A stretch of DNA of 64,000 nt from Ruminococcaceae bacterium FB2012. GTDB lineage: Bacteria; Bacillota; Clostridia; Oscillospirales; Ruminococcaceae. This document shows, one piece after another, positions 35,918-44,123 of the stretch; position 1 is the first letter of the stretch; each line of letters starts with the position of its first letter. The stretch spans positions 23,714 to 87,713 of the forward strand of contig FMXS01000018.1 in NCBI GenBank assembly GCA_900104495.1, written 5' to 3'. The translations under genes and the position numbers were made by a program. The notes beneath the pieces were generated by a model. That model did no database searches and was not told where the DNA came from. It worked only from the letters and a program-made list of their open reading frames with translations.

Positions 35918-36969
35918 GACAGACAAAAGCCGCATTTTCGGAAATACTAAACGAACATAAAAGCAGACCGCTCATCAGTGTAACTATCTATCTGACTGTA
36001 ACGGTCTGCTTTCTTGCGGCTTTTATCAGTATGAGAGTGCTTCAAAAGGATGCTGTCATCTTTGAGGATCAGTATTCTGCAAGATGCACCTACAAGGATA
36101 TTATCCTTGATACAGTACAGTACGGTTCAGCCGCAGAGCTTGCTGCCTCGCTGACAAAGCTTAACGATATTGGTGCAAGTGTCAAAGGAGTCGGTTTTTC
36201 CTCGGTAGATGATCCGCTTACATTTGAGCTTGAGGGCTTGGGTAGGATGAGTGCCGGAATGAAGGTTATTCCCGACAGCGAATATGCGTATCCCGATGGG
36301 AGTATCGTTTGCCCGGATATCGCAGCATACGACGGCAAGAGTATCTCTGTCGGTGATACGATCACATATTTCGGACAGAGCTTTACCGTTGCCGACATCA
36401 AAGCGGAAGGACAGCTTTCATTCTCTGAATTGGCCACGCTTGATGTGAAGGACTATTCGGTCAGTATCGAGAGCATAGTGTTCTACGAGCCTCCCGATGT
36501 CAAAACACTTGACCGCCTTAGCTCGCTGCTTAAAACACATGAAGACATACAAAGCGAATATGAGCTCGCTGCTGACAGCAACCAAAAAATATACGCCGAT
36601 CAGCTTTTGATAACGATCCTGATCTGCGTGCTTTCCGCACTTATCATAGTAACACTTTTCAAGGCGCTTATGCGTATGCTGCTCCCGAGGATAGCAATGC
36701 TGCGTATCTTCGGCTGCCGGAACGGCTTTGTGGTGTTCTTCTTCCTGCTAACGCTTGTGTGGTATATCATACTCTCATTTACGGTGGCTGTGTTTATTGA
36801 CTCTCTCTGTAACGGAGTATATTCGCGCTTCACGCTTGAAAATGCTGTGCCGTTCGGTATGCAAAGCATGGCCCTGCTGTTTACGCTGATCGTTTCCCTC
36901 ATATTCACGCTTCCCGCGTGTATCAGGGCGGCAAGGTGCGCTCCGGCTCGCCTCGGGATAAGGAGGTAG
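35914..36969 (+). CDS. FtsX-like ABC permease, first subunit (element 1)
   Basis: A 351-residue permease with one N-terminal helix (LISVTIYLTVTVCFLAAFIS), a large extracytoplasmic domain of about 180 residues (residues 45-225), and three C-terminal helices starting LLITILICVLSALIIVTLF. This is the FtsX/MacB-type layout used by transporters that act on peptides or lipoproteins at the outer face of the membrane. The motif IAMLRIFGCRNGFV before helix 3 is typical of the family. It is translationally coupled to the membrane protein upstream and followed by a second permease after three bases. Confidence 0.85.
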   Translation: MRQTKAAFSEILNEHKSRPLISVTIYLTVTVCFLAAFISMRVLQKDAVIFEDQYSARCTYKDIILDTVQYGSAAELAASLTKLNDIGASVKGVGFSSVDDPLTFELEGLGRMSAGMKVIPDSEYAYPDGSIVCPDIAAYDGKSISVGDTITYFGQSFTVADIKAEGQLSFSELATLDVKDYSVSIESIVFYEPPDVKTLDRLSSLLKTHEDIQSEYELAADSNQKIYADQLLITILICVLSALIIVTLFKALMRMLLPRIAMLRIFGCRNGFVVFFFLLTLVWYIILSFTVAVFIDSLCNGVYSRFTLENAVPFGMQSMALLFTLIVSLIFTLPACIRAARCAPARLGIRR

Positions 36970-36972
36970 GCT

Positions 36973-38076
36973 ATGGACAGACTGAAAAAATATCTGATCG
37001 CAGCCCTCGATCAGCTTTCGGGAAGCGCTGTGCTGATAGTGATCCTCTGTATCGAGTTTACAGTCATGTTCTGCTGTTCCTGCATCTGCTATGGTGCTTT
37101 GGAGCTTTACTCCACCCGTCAGAAAATGTATGAGCATAACGGTATGGATAAGTTTTACTATGTAAGATTTCCCGACAGCGACAACACCGAGGAGCTTGTC
37201 AAAGCACAGACAGGTCTTGATGCTATGCGCTTCACCTATGCAAACAAGACTGCCTCGGATTACAATGTGATGGTATATGACAAAACAGCAATTGACCGGA
37301 TAAATGTGGTGCTTTCCTCCGGCAAGAGGATAGACACCGAAAAAAGCTATCCCGCTGTTCCATGCTATATGACAAGCGGGATGGGATACAGAACAGGCGA
37401 GACCGTAACGCTAAAGAATGCAGATGAGTCTCCCATAGGTGAGTTCTATGTCTGCGGGATAATCGAGAATGATGTGGTCTTCTCCCCCAACTACGGCTTC
37501 GACTACAAAAAGCAATTTGTGATCGCATACGACCCGGAGGACAAGGTGAGCCGGGATCAGTTCGCAATGCATTTCTATGCGGTGGACACCTCGCCGATCC
37601 CCGGCTTTTCCGAGCGCTTTAAGCCGCTCATCGACGAAAAGCTGTATCAGTCATTTGACTATTATTACAGCGAGCGAAACAAGCTTGAGCGTGACCGCAT
37701 TCTGCCGTATGAGCTTCTGACCATTGCCTTTGCGCTGCTCTCGCTTACAGGTCTTTTGTCAAGTGCTGTGCTGTCTGTCGAGAAGATACGAGGCACAGTC
37801 GGGATATACTATATGACAGGCGCAAAGCGGAGAGATGTTTATCTGATACTATTCCTCAAAAACCTGATGATAACACTTCTACCGGCACTTGTATCTCTGC
37901 CGGTGATAACGTACCTTCGCAGCAGCGAATTGGCGCAGACCACGCTCATATCCTACAAGGGATATCTTATCGCGGCGGCTGCGGCGTTTACGGCACTCAT
38001 CATCTCAAATCTGATACTGATTGCCGCAATAAGCAGGAAAAACCTGACCGACACATTAAAGAGGGTGCAGACATGA
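36973..38076 (+). CDS. FtsX-like ABC permease, second subunit (element 1)
   Basis: A 367-residue permease with the same four-helix layout: N-terminal VLIVILCIEFTVMFCCSCIC, an external domain to about residue 245, then LLTIAFALLSLTGLLSSAVL and two further helices. The family motif VGIYYMTGAKRRDVYLILF precedes helix 3. It pairs with the preceding permease to form a heterodimer. The ATPase gene overlaps its stop by four bases. It is homologous in position and layout to the gene at 48657. The substrate is unknown. Confidence 0.85.
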   Translation: MDRLKKYLIAALDQLSGSAVLIVILCIEFTVMFCCSCICYGALELYSTRQKMYEHNGMDKFYYVRFPDSDNTEELVKAQTGLDAMRFTYANKTASDYNVMVYDKTAIDRINVVLSSGKRIDTEKSYPAVPCYMTSGMGYRTGETVTLKNADESPIGEFYVCGIIENDVVFSPNYGFDYKKQFVIAYDPEDKVSRDQFAMHFYAVDTSPIPGFSERFKPLIDEKLYQSFDYYYSERNKLERDRILPYELLTIAFALLSLTGLLSSAVLSVEKIRGTVGIYYMTGAKRRDVYLILFLKNLMITLLPALVSLPVITYLRSSELAQTTLISYKGYLIAAAAAFTALIISNLILIAAISRKNLTDTLKRVQT

Positions 38077-38744
38077 TAGAGTTGAAAAACATCACCAAGA
38101 CATATTACAAGGGCACCTCGGCGCAGATAAACGCGCTTGACGGGGTTGATCTGACCGTCAATGACGGAGAGCTTCTCGGCATCATCGGGGCATCGGGCTC
38201 GGGAAAATCGACTTTACTCAACATCATCGGCTGCCTTGACACGCCCGACAGCGGGACATATCTTTTAAACGGCGAGGATGTCAGAGCATTTTCGCAAAAG
38301 CGCCTTGCTGCTGTCCGCAACAGAGAGACCGGCTTTGTCCTTCAAGACTTCGGCCTTATGCTCGACAGGACTATCTACCGCAACATCTCCTATCCGCTCA
38401 TTTTCAACTCAAAAATCAAGAGCAGCGAGATAAAAGCCCTGACCGCAAAAGCTCTTGAAGCTGTCGGGCTTTCGGCAAGGGTAAACTCAAAATGCTCGGA
38501 GCTTTCCGGCGGTCAGAAGCAGAGGGTAGCAATAGCCCGCGCTATCGTCAACAGCCCATCCGTTATCCTTGCCGACGAGCCGACAGGTGCGCTCGACACA
38601 AAGACCTCTGCCGAGATAATGGACTTGTTCAAGGCGCTCAACAAGCAGAGACGGACTGTTATCATTGTTACGCATGACCCCAAGGTTGCGGAGCAGTGCG
38701 AGAGGGTGATCGAGATCAGCGATGGAAAAATCGTCAGTGCGTAA
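38073..38744 (+). CDS. ABC transporter ATPase, LolD/MacB type (element 1)
   Basis: A 223-residue ATP-binding subunit. Walker A GASGSGKST at residues 39-47, Q-loop FVLQDFGLML, signature LSGGQKQRVAIARA, Walker B VILADEPTGALD, and H-loop VIIVTHDPKVAEQC. It belongs to the subfamily that partners FtsX-like permeases. The C-terminal half (KTSAEIMDLFKALN) is very close to the element 2 ATPase, whereas the N-terminal half is more diverged. It is the last gene of the element 1 cargo operon. Confidence 0.95.
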   Translation: MIELKNITKTYYKGTSAQINALDGVDLTVNDGELLGIIGASGSGKSTLLNIIGCLDTPDSGTYLLNGEDVRAFSQKRLAAVRNRETGFVLQDFGLMLDRTIYRNISYPLIFNSKIKSSEIKALTAKALEAVGLSARVNSKCSELSGGQKQRVAIARAIVNSPSVILADEPTGALDTKTSAEIMDLFKALNKQRRTVIIVTHDPKVAEQCERVIEISDGKIVSA

Positions 38745-38760
38745 TCACTATTTTCCTTTT

Positions 38761-38786
38761 GAGGGAGATACCAGGGAGATAACGCC
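38761..38786. promoter_or_regulatory. probable integrase arm sites, element 1 right end
   Basis: Tandem AGGGAGATACC AGGGAGATAAC with an 11-bp period, the same period as the AGGACACTATC pairs at other ends but different bases. Inferred arm-type sites. Confidence 0.45.
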
Positions 38787-38887
38787 GCAAAAAAACGCCT
38801 GAAAAGGCTTGAGATAGCTACAGTCAAATCGCACCAAACCTCGCAAAACAGGCAATTACCGCACATTGCCGCACCTTCCTTTGAATT

Positions 38888-38932
38888 TTGGGGTGGTAGA
38901 GGCCGTGGGTTCAAGTCCCGTCACTCCGACCA
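38888..38932. repeat. attachment core copy 2 (junction of elements 1 and 2)
   Basis: Perfect copy of the 45-bp tRNA-Pro 3' core, without the tRNA 5' half. Confidence 0.95.
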
Positions 38933-38938
38933 GCAGAA

Positions 38939-38980
38939 AAGTCCGTAAATGGCGTAGGTACGCTGTTTGCGGACTTTTTC
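38939..38980 (+). terminator. terminator next to attachment core 2
   Basis: AAGTCCG, TAAAT, GGCG, TAGGTA, CGCT, GTTTG, CGGACTT then TTTCTTTT. Same layout as the terminator at 28659 with different stem bases. Confidence 0.85.
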
Positions 38981-39021
38981 TTTTCGCTTGGTCTTTGTCT
39001 GGCACTTGCCAAAAACGGGCT

Positions 39022-39050
39022 CAGGACACTATCAGGACACTACCAGACAC
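39022..39050. promoter_or_regulatory. probable integrase arm sites, element 2 left end
   Basis: CAGGACACTATCAGGACAC followed by TACCAGACAC; same motif and spacing as at 28742. Confidence 0.6.
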
Positions 39051-39110
39051 TGTGCTTGGAAACGAGTGCGGGCGGGAGGCTTCTCCCGCCCGATTTTTTG
39101 TTGCCCTCGC

Positions 39111-40340
39111 TCACGCCGTGATGTCTATGACATTGTCCTTTTTCGGCTCCAGCATATTGGTCAGCACATTCACCGCCTCAACGTCGGCTTCGCTGAGATA
39201 GTGCAGATACTTTTGAGTAGTTTCAAGCTCGGAGTGTCCGAGGCGCTGCTGTACCTGTCGGATATTGATCCCGCCGTACAAGAGCAGGGTCGCTGATGTG
39301 TGCCGCAGGCTGTGGAGCTTGCGGTGCTTCAAGCCGTGCTTTTTTAAGAACTTATCGAACTGCTTGGTCGGTATCTGTGGGTTCATTATCTCGCCGTTCC
39401 ACTGCGTGAACAGCCATTCGTCTCCCGCCCATTTCGAGCCGAGACGCTGCTTCTCTCTTTCGTAATGCGCTTGGAGCATTTTCACAAGCTCAATGCAGTG
39501 CTCGTTGACGGTCACGGTGCGCACCTCGTAGTCCTTTGGCGGTTTGATCTGTATGGGCTGACCGCTGACCTTGATTGCCGCTCTTGAAATCGTCAGCCGA
39601 AAGCCGTTGTAATCAAAGTCGCTGAACTTGAGCGCCGCCATCTCACCGCGCCTTGCACCTGTGATGATCGCAAGCTGTACATAGGTCTGGAACTGTAAGT
39701 CCTCGCTTGTCAGACAGTTGAGCATCTCGGCGGCCTCGGCTTTCGTGAAGATCTCGATTTTCGGATTTACCACACGGGGGATCGTCAGCTTTTCGGCTTT
39801 CGCAGGGTTGGTAGAGATGATCTCTAACTTATGCGCCGTCTTGAAAATGCTTTGAAGGACTGTCAAGTATCGGCGCACCGTACTCGGCGAGAGCTTGTCC
39901 GTATCGTTGGTCGGAGATCTGTGTTCAGGTGTAAGCTCGGTCAGGTATTTTATGAAATTCTGAATGTGCTGCGGCTTGATGTCCTGCATCTTTTTGTTTC
40001 CGAAGAACGGGATGATGTGCGTGTCGATCACTCGCTTGTAGAAATGCAGCGTGGTCGGGGACGCTCTGACCTCTACCGTTTCGAGGTACTGCGGAATGAA
40101 GTCGCGCATTCGGATTTTGTTATTCACCGCCTGCGTTCCGCTGTTACACCGTTCCTCGAACAGCACCACCTGTCTTTGTAGCTCGGCTTCAATCTGTTTC
40201 TTGGTCATGCCCTTGTCGGGAATCCAAGTCATGAAGAACGGCTTGAGCCTGTTGCCCTCAGCATCGTAGCCTCTGCTCACCCTAATGCGGTATGAGATTA
40301 TCTCGCCTTTCTTGTTAGTCCTCGGGTCGATATATGCCAT
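39111..40340 (-). CDS. tyrosine recombinase (element 2 integrase)
   Basis: A 409-residue integrase differing from the element 1 enzyme at a small number of positions (for example [20 protein letters not shown] versus [20 protein letters not shown]). The catalytic boxes [26 protein letters not shown] and [15 protein letters not shown] are intact. ATG at 40340 has GGGAGGTGG upstream. It sits beside attachment core 2. Its similarity to the first integrase explains the tandem insertion at the same tRNA end and means either enzyme might excise either element or both. Confidence 0.96.
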   Translation of the reverse strand: MAYIDPRTNKKGEIISYRIRVSRGYDAEGNRLKPFFMTWIPDKGMTKKQIEAELQRQVVLFEERCNSGTQAVNNKIRMRDFIPQYLETVEVRASPTTLHFYKRVIDTHIIPFFGNKKMQDIKPQHIQNFIKYLTELTPEHRSPTNDTDKLSPSTVRRYLTVLQSIFKTAHKLEIISTNPAKAEKLTIPRVVNPKIEIFTKAEAAEMLNCLTSEDLQFQTYVQLAIITGARRGEMAALKFSDFDYNGFRLTISRAAIKVSGQPIQIKPPKDYEVRTVTVNEHCIELVKMLQAHYEREKQRLGSKWAGDEWLFTQWNGEIMNPQIPTKQFDKFLKKHGLKHRKLHSLRHTSATLLLYGGINIRQVQQRLGHSELETTQKYLHYLSEADVEAVNVLTNMLEPKKDNVIDITA

Positions 40341-40433
40341 TCGACCACCTCCCTTCAACCGTCAAGCATACCATAGAAGTCCGCGGAAATCCAGCGTTTC
40401 TGAAAGAGTTTCCACTCGCAACACAGAAAGTTA

Positions 40434-40628
40434 TCATTCCGGCTCACCCCCTAAAAACCTTATCAGTATATCCTTGTTAATGAGGTATTTCTTTCCCGCT
40501 TTTATACAAGGCAGTTCTCCTGATCTGCACATTTCCCGCACTCGGTACTCCGTGAGCCCGTCCACCAAAGCCGCGGCTTCTTTTATGGTCAGCATAGTAA
40601 TTTCAGCTTCTGTTTTCTTCTCAAACAT
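40434..40628 (-). CDS. excisionase-type DNA-binding protein (element 2)
   Basis: A 64-residue winged-helix protein, LTIKEAAALVDGLTEYRVRE then MCRSGELPCIKAGKKYLINK, close to the element 1 copy at 30159. It is expected to steer the integrase toward excision. Start ATG has AGGAGGTTGATAATAGA. It is followed by int on the same strand. Confidence 0.9.
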   Translation of the reverse strand: MFEKKTEAEITMLTIKEAAALVDGLTEYRVREMCRSGELPCIKAGKKYLINKDILIRFLGGEPE

Positions 40629-40726
40629 TCTATTATCAACCTCCTGATGTCCATTGTTGTTGTCATTCTTCTGTTCCGGTTTGAATCTGAATTGTTCATT
40701 TCAAAAAACTTCCTTTCATTTTAATA

Positions 40727-41989
40727 TTACATCTTCATTCCAAGCTCTTCCTTTTTCCTGATCTCCTCTGCAAGCCGCTTGCGGTCGGTGGTCGGGTAGT
40801 CATCATCGTCCTCGGCGGGCGTGTCCTCGATCAGCGCAACCAGAGCCCCAAGCCCGAGAGCAGCAACGCCAAGCTCACCTGTGAGACTGTTATCACAACC
40901 CACATTCTGGCCTTGAGTTTGTGCTTGAACTCTTCGAGCTGCTTCGTCTGCGTAGAGAATTGCTCGTTCAGTTTCCCAGCCTGTGAGACCAGGTCCTGCA
41001 GCGATTTCCGCTGCTCCGTCAGCGCCTGCTCTGAATTGTCCTCGATCTTCCGAAGCAGATACTGAATCTCGTCCCTCGTCAGCAGCTCCGACTGCATCTC
41101 CAAGATCTCCACCTGCGTATCCGAGGTCAGCTTGGTCAAGCCTATCAGAGCCTTCCAGTTGCTGTCGAACACTAACGTCGCCCGACTGGTGTCCAAGGCT
41201 TTCTCGGCGCTCTCTTGCGAGGCTCGCTTCATATCCTCTAATCTTGAATTCACGTTCCATCATCTCCTTTCTGTATTTTTCTTCGTGCAGCTTGTTGTCC
41301 CTGCACTTCATTCCGTTCGGACAAGTGTAGGTGATATATTTCCTCCCTTCCTCCCACCTTACCCCGTAGCCCTCCTGTCGCATAAGCCAAAGAAAATGCT
41401 TCCGGCTTTTGGCCTTGCTCATCATAAGGTCAATGGTGTTCATCAAGTCCATTTTCCAGCTTTGCTGTTTCATTGCCGAGCGGTATTCGCCCGTTGAGAT
41501 GCCGTTGGTCTGACAGTCAAGTCTGGGCTTGTCCAGCGTTGCAACATCGTATTTCATACATATCTCATCGGACAGCTCCCGAAGCTCTTGCAGGGTGAAC
41601 TTGTTGGAGTGATACTTGTGACCGTCCTCGAAGCTCACCGAGTTGAACACGATATGACTGTGGATATGGTCGGCATCGGTGTGAGTGGCGACAACACACT
41701 CAAAGCCCTTGAAGCCCCTCTCTGCAAACTCGACAGCTATCTTGTGAGCGAGGTCGGGTCTGATCTCATAGCCCTTCGGGTGGGACTGGACGAAGTGATA
41801 ATACTGTATGCCAACCGTCTTTTTGTAGAGCTGCTTGGTGTTTCGGAACTCATCGTAGGCGGTGGCAGGAGTGCAGTTCAAGGCCGTCACCCACCTGCCG
41901 TTTTCTGTTTTATCATCCCGGCTGATATATCCGAGGACACCCTTGCCGCCTCCGCCGCCCTTGGTTGATATTGCGGTTACTGTTGCCAT
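40727..41989 (-). CDS. MobP-type relaxase
   Basis: A 420-residue relaxase that nicks the transfer origin. The N-terminal domain starts MATVTAISTKGGGGGKGVLG and contains the metal-binding histidine triad in HTDADHIHSHIVFN near residue 105, with a YYHFVQSHP motif before it. The C-terminal third (after about residue 265) is Gly/Ala/Asp-rich and low in structure; this is exactly where another gene is read in a different frame. The ATG at 41989 shares one base with the mobC stop and has GGGAGG upstream. Element 1 lacks this gene. Confidence 0.9.
   Translation of the reverse strand: MATVTAISTKGGGGGKGVLGYISRDDKTENGRWVTALNCTPATAYDEFRNTKQLYKKTVGIQYYHFVQSHPKGYEIRPDLAHKIAVEFAERGFKGFECVVATHTDADHIHSHIVFNSVSFEDGHKYHSNKFTLQELRELSDEICMKYDVATLDKPRLDCQTNGISTGEYRSAMKQQSWKMDLMNTIDLMMSKAKSRKHFLWLMRQEGYGVRWEEGRKYITYTCPNGMKCRDNKLHEEKYRKEMMEREFKIRGYEASLARERRESLGHQSGDVSVRQQLEGSDRLDQADLGYAGGDLGDAVGAADEGRDSVSASEDRGQFRAGADGAAEIAAGPGLTGWETERAILYADEAARRVQAQTQGQNVGCDNSLTGELGVAALGLGALVALIEDTPAEDDDDYPTTDRKRLAEEIRKKEELGMKM
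40831..41253 (-). CDS. MobB-like coiled-coil membrane protein nested in the relaxase gene
   Basis: A 140-residue protein read in another frame inside the relaxase 3' region. It starts with GTG at 41253 (MNSRLEDMKRASQES) and has AAGGAG ten bases upstream, a good ribosome site. The body is a predicted coiled coil (EILEMQSELLTRDEIQYLLRK; FSTQTKQLEEFKHKLKARM) and the C-terminus is a membrane helix (VVITVSQVSLALLLSGLGLWL). This looks like a real protein and not a shadow, whereas the relaxase frame here is low-complexity. Nested mobB genes are known in RSF1010-type plasmids, so a relaxosome or coupling role is suggested by analogy only. Confidence 0.7.
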   Translation of the reverse strand: MNSRLEDMKRASQESAEKALDTSRATLVFDSNWKALIGLTKLTSDTQVEILEMQSELLTRDEIQYLLRKIEDNSEQALTEQRKSLQDLVSQAGKLNEQFSTQTKQLEEFKHKLKARMWVVITVSQVSLALLLSGLGLWLR

Positions 41990-42300
41990 CACTTCACCTC
42001 CCGCAGTGCATTTGCAAGCAGGGCTGTTGCCGAAGTGTACTGTTCAAGCACAGGCTTGAGGTCAACGACCCGGACCCGACCCTCGTGGGCGAGCCTTACA
42101 AGCTGATTAAGATTATTGCCCACAGCCTTCTGCTGTTTTACAACCTCTGCAAGACCTTCAGCTACGATTATCTTCTTGCCGAGCGCAGCTTTCAGAACAA
42201 ACTCATTGAGCTTCAGCCCATGCTGTTCTGCTTTCCGATGCACGCAGCTGTACTCGTCATCGGTGCATCTGATTGAAATGGTTTTGTTTCTCTTTCTCAT
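41989..42300 (-). CDS. mobC: MobC-like relaxosome protein
   Basis: A 103-residue protein with an N-terminal ribbon-helix-helix (KTISIRCTDDEYSCVHRKAEQHGLKLNEFVLKAA) and the typical MobC tail (QKAVGNNLNQLVRLAHEGRV). It helps the relaxase bind and open oriT. ATG at 42300 has AAGGAG six bases upstream; a longer reading lacks one. The relaxase start overlaps its stop by one base, so the two are coupled. Confidence 0.88.
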   Translation of the reverse strand: MRKRNKTISIRCTDDEYSCVHRKAEQHGLKLNEFVLKAALGKKIIVAEGLAEVVKQQKAVGNNLNQLVRLAHEGRVRVVDLKPVLEQYTSATALLANALREVK

Positions 42301-42480
42301 AGTGTTCTCCTTTCCGACTGCCGTTCCGGCGGTCTTTTTTCTTTCGTCATAAAGGGGTGCGGGTCTCCCGCCGCGCAAGGCTTACCGCCCCGAGGCGGAA
42401 TGCCATGCGCTATGCTTGCCCTCCGAAAATCCCACCCTGTGAGGCTTCCAGGCGGACTGCCGGGAAACACACTTTTTAGA
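42301..42480. other. candidate transfer origin upstream of mobC
   Basis: Short inverted repeats CCGCCCCGAGGCGG (near 42386) and GGCGG/CCGCC arms lie in a stretch without genes immediately upstream of mobC, the usual oriT position. No nick site is recognised, so this is positional inference. Confidence 0.35.
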
Positions 42481-42630
42481 GAATAATTTATCAGCGAAAA
42501 GAAAAAATATCGGAGACCGTATCCCCCTCACAGGCGTTCACAAATGCCATGTGTCGCGTTTTGTTTTACTGCTCGGCTGTTTTCTCGATAAAAACTATCG
42601 GGGGCACACGGCGCATTTCTGTGCGAGGTT

Positions 42631-42775
42631 CTACCGTCACCCGGAGGGCAAGTTACCGTCACCTGCGAAGCTACTGTCACCCGGTTCTATCAACGCAGGT
42701 ACGAGGTTTGGAGCACCTCGGGTGCCGGTAACCTCCACGCACACAAGTGCGCCTTTGCTACCGTCACCCTTATGG
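42631..42775. repeat. direct repeats TACCGTCACCC at repA 3' end (element 2)
   Basis: TACCGTCACC or close variants occur at about 42632, 42653, 42671 and 42759, in and just after the repA coding 3' end, as in element 1. Candidate iterons. Confidence 0.55.
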
Positions 42776-43731
42776 TCGTATTCAAGCTCGATGATCCTGC
42801 TGCCGTGACTCCTGCGCCAGGTGAACTTAACTCCGAGCGAAGCAAGCTCATCAGTATGCTGAATGAGATCGCGGGTAACTCGGTTCGCAAAGAACTGACC
42901 GCCATACTTACGGTTAAGCAAGTCACAGAGTGCCGTCGCTGAGCCGATGAACGACCTTTCATCAAGCATCAGATCGTGAACAGCGAGTGCGAACATATCC
43001 CTCTTGTACGGCTTGATGCTGTCGGTCACGACCCAGTGGTATCTGTCAAACTTGACACAGATTTCTTGGTTTTCAATGTCTCGACCGACACAGATCAGCT
43101 TGCCGTTTCGTGAGCCTCGCTTGGTCTCCGCAAGCACAAAGCTGCCGTCAACACAGCCGCTGATGCCTGTCGTCCCGGAGATCATATTGAATGGATCTGC
43201 ATCATAATTCTTGCGGGTGTGATGCACAAGCAGGATCGCGATCTCCATTTTGTCTGCGATACTTTTGAGAGAGGACAGCTCATTGTAGTCGGCGGCATAG
43301 CTGATGTCTGTGCCGCTTCGCACCATTTGAAGCGTATCAATAACAACGAGCTTGAGGTCGTGCTTTGTTGTTTTCAGAGCTTCAAGCTGTTCTTCAAGAC
43401 CGTTTCCGATGCTGTCGGCGAGCAAAGCAAAGTCGAGATTTTCCGTAGGCTCATCGGTGAATTCATAGACTCGGTTCTGCAATCTGATGAGGCTGTCCTC
43501 AAGCGCGAGATAGACGACCTGTCCTTTTTCCGTCCGATGTCCGAGAAAATCCTGCCCCTCTGCAACCGACAGACACAGGTCAAGCACCAGCCAGCTCTTG
43601 CCGACCTTCGGCGCTCCGGCGAGGATATACAGCCCCGGCGCGAGGAGCCTGTCCACGATGAACGGTGTCTGCTGCAGTGCGGTGTCCATGACATACTCGC
43701 AGCTGTATAGCTGCAATTCTTTGTTCGGCAC
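42637..43731 (-). CDS. RepA-like AAA ATPase (element 2)
   Basis: A 364-residue homologue of the element 1 ATPase with intact Walker A GAPKVGKSW and Walker B LKLVVIDTLQ. Differences are scattered, mostly in the middle (GSFVLAETKRGSRNGK versus GEFVLQESQRGSRKGK). GTG at 43731 has AAGGAGG eight bases upstream. The C-terminal tail has the same GDGS/GDSS pattern encoded by direct repeats. Together with the conserved upstream block it looks like a replication module for the excised circle. Confidence 0.88.
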   Translation of the reverse strand: MPNKELQLYSCEYVMDTALQQTPFIVDRLLAPGLYILAGAPKVGKSWLVLDLCLSVAEGQDFLGHRTEKGQVVYLALEDSLIRLQNRVYEFTDEPTENLDFALLADSIGNGLEEQLEALKTTKHDLKLVVIDTLQMVRSGTDISYAADYNELSSLKSIADKMEIAILLVHHTRKNYDADPFNMISGTTGISGCVDGSFVLAETKRGSRNGKLICVGRDIENQEICVKFDRYHWVVTDSIKPYKRDMFALAVHDLMLDERSFIGSATALCDLLNRKYGGQFFANRVTRDLIQHTDELASLGVKFTWRRSHGSRIIELEYDHKGDGSKGALVCVEVTGTRGAPNLVPALIEPGDSSFAGDGNLPSG

Positions 43732-43836
43732 GTTACGCACCTCCTTTCATTTGAAATTTTAAATACCACTCCCATATTTTTATTGTAATTTACCTCCGCG
43801 ACGATCACAGGGCCGGTGTGCGGCACTCTGATGAAA

Positions 43837-43940
43837 AAGTGGGAGTAGTATTCATTAAGCGAACCCATGTGTAAGTTGCGCTATTTTCAGCCGTTTGTGG
43901 GCGCACAGTTTATCCCGGGCAGGGTATGCCTCGATTCAAA
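43837..43940. promoter_or_regulatory. conserved noncoding block upstream of repA (element 2)
   Basis: GTGGGAGTAGTATTC, GCGAACCCATGTGTAAGTTG and CCGTTTGTGGGCGCACAGTT are shared with 31982-32085. The rest of the 43732-44123 gap shows no gene. Confidence 0.65.
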
Positions 43941-44093
43941 AAAGCTGTGCGCCTGTGTTCGGACACAACTATCCTTTGCCTCATCCAACATATTAAAATG
44001 ACAGGCTCCATATATCCTACCGTTGCCGAGTGCCAAAAAAGGACACGGGGCTGTGCGTTCACAAAATAGTTACAATTAAACGGGCATAAAAAT

Positions 44094-44119
44094 ATCCGCA
44101 CAGATCTCTCCGTGCGGAT
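44094..44119 (-). terminator. intrinsic terminator
   Basis: On the minus strand ATCCGCAC, ten-base loop, GTGCGGAT followed by ATTTTTAT, just after the gene ending at 44124. Confidence 0.85.
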
Positions 44120-44123
44120 AATC

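Larger units (their letters stand above)
28608..38932. mobile_element. integrative element 1 at tRNA-Pro (no relaxase)
   Basis: About 10.3 kb between attachment cores 1 and 2. It carries integrase, excisionase and RepA-like ATPase on the minus strand, and a plus-strand cargo of sigma factor, anti-sigma, two secreted-protein genes, membrane protein and ABC transporter. The relaxase, nested MobB-like gene and mobC present in element 2 between xis and repA are absent here, so it could move only with help in trans. Confidence 0.9.

Noticed and set aside
38888..38932. Second and third tRNA-Pro genes at the downstream cores
   Set aside because: Only the 3' half of the tRNA is present at 38888 and 51314; the 5' acceptor strand and D arm are missing.
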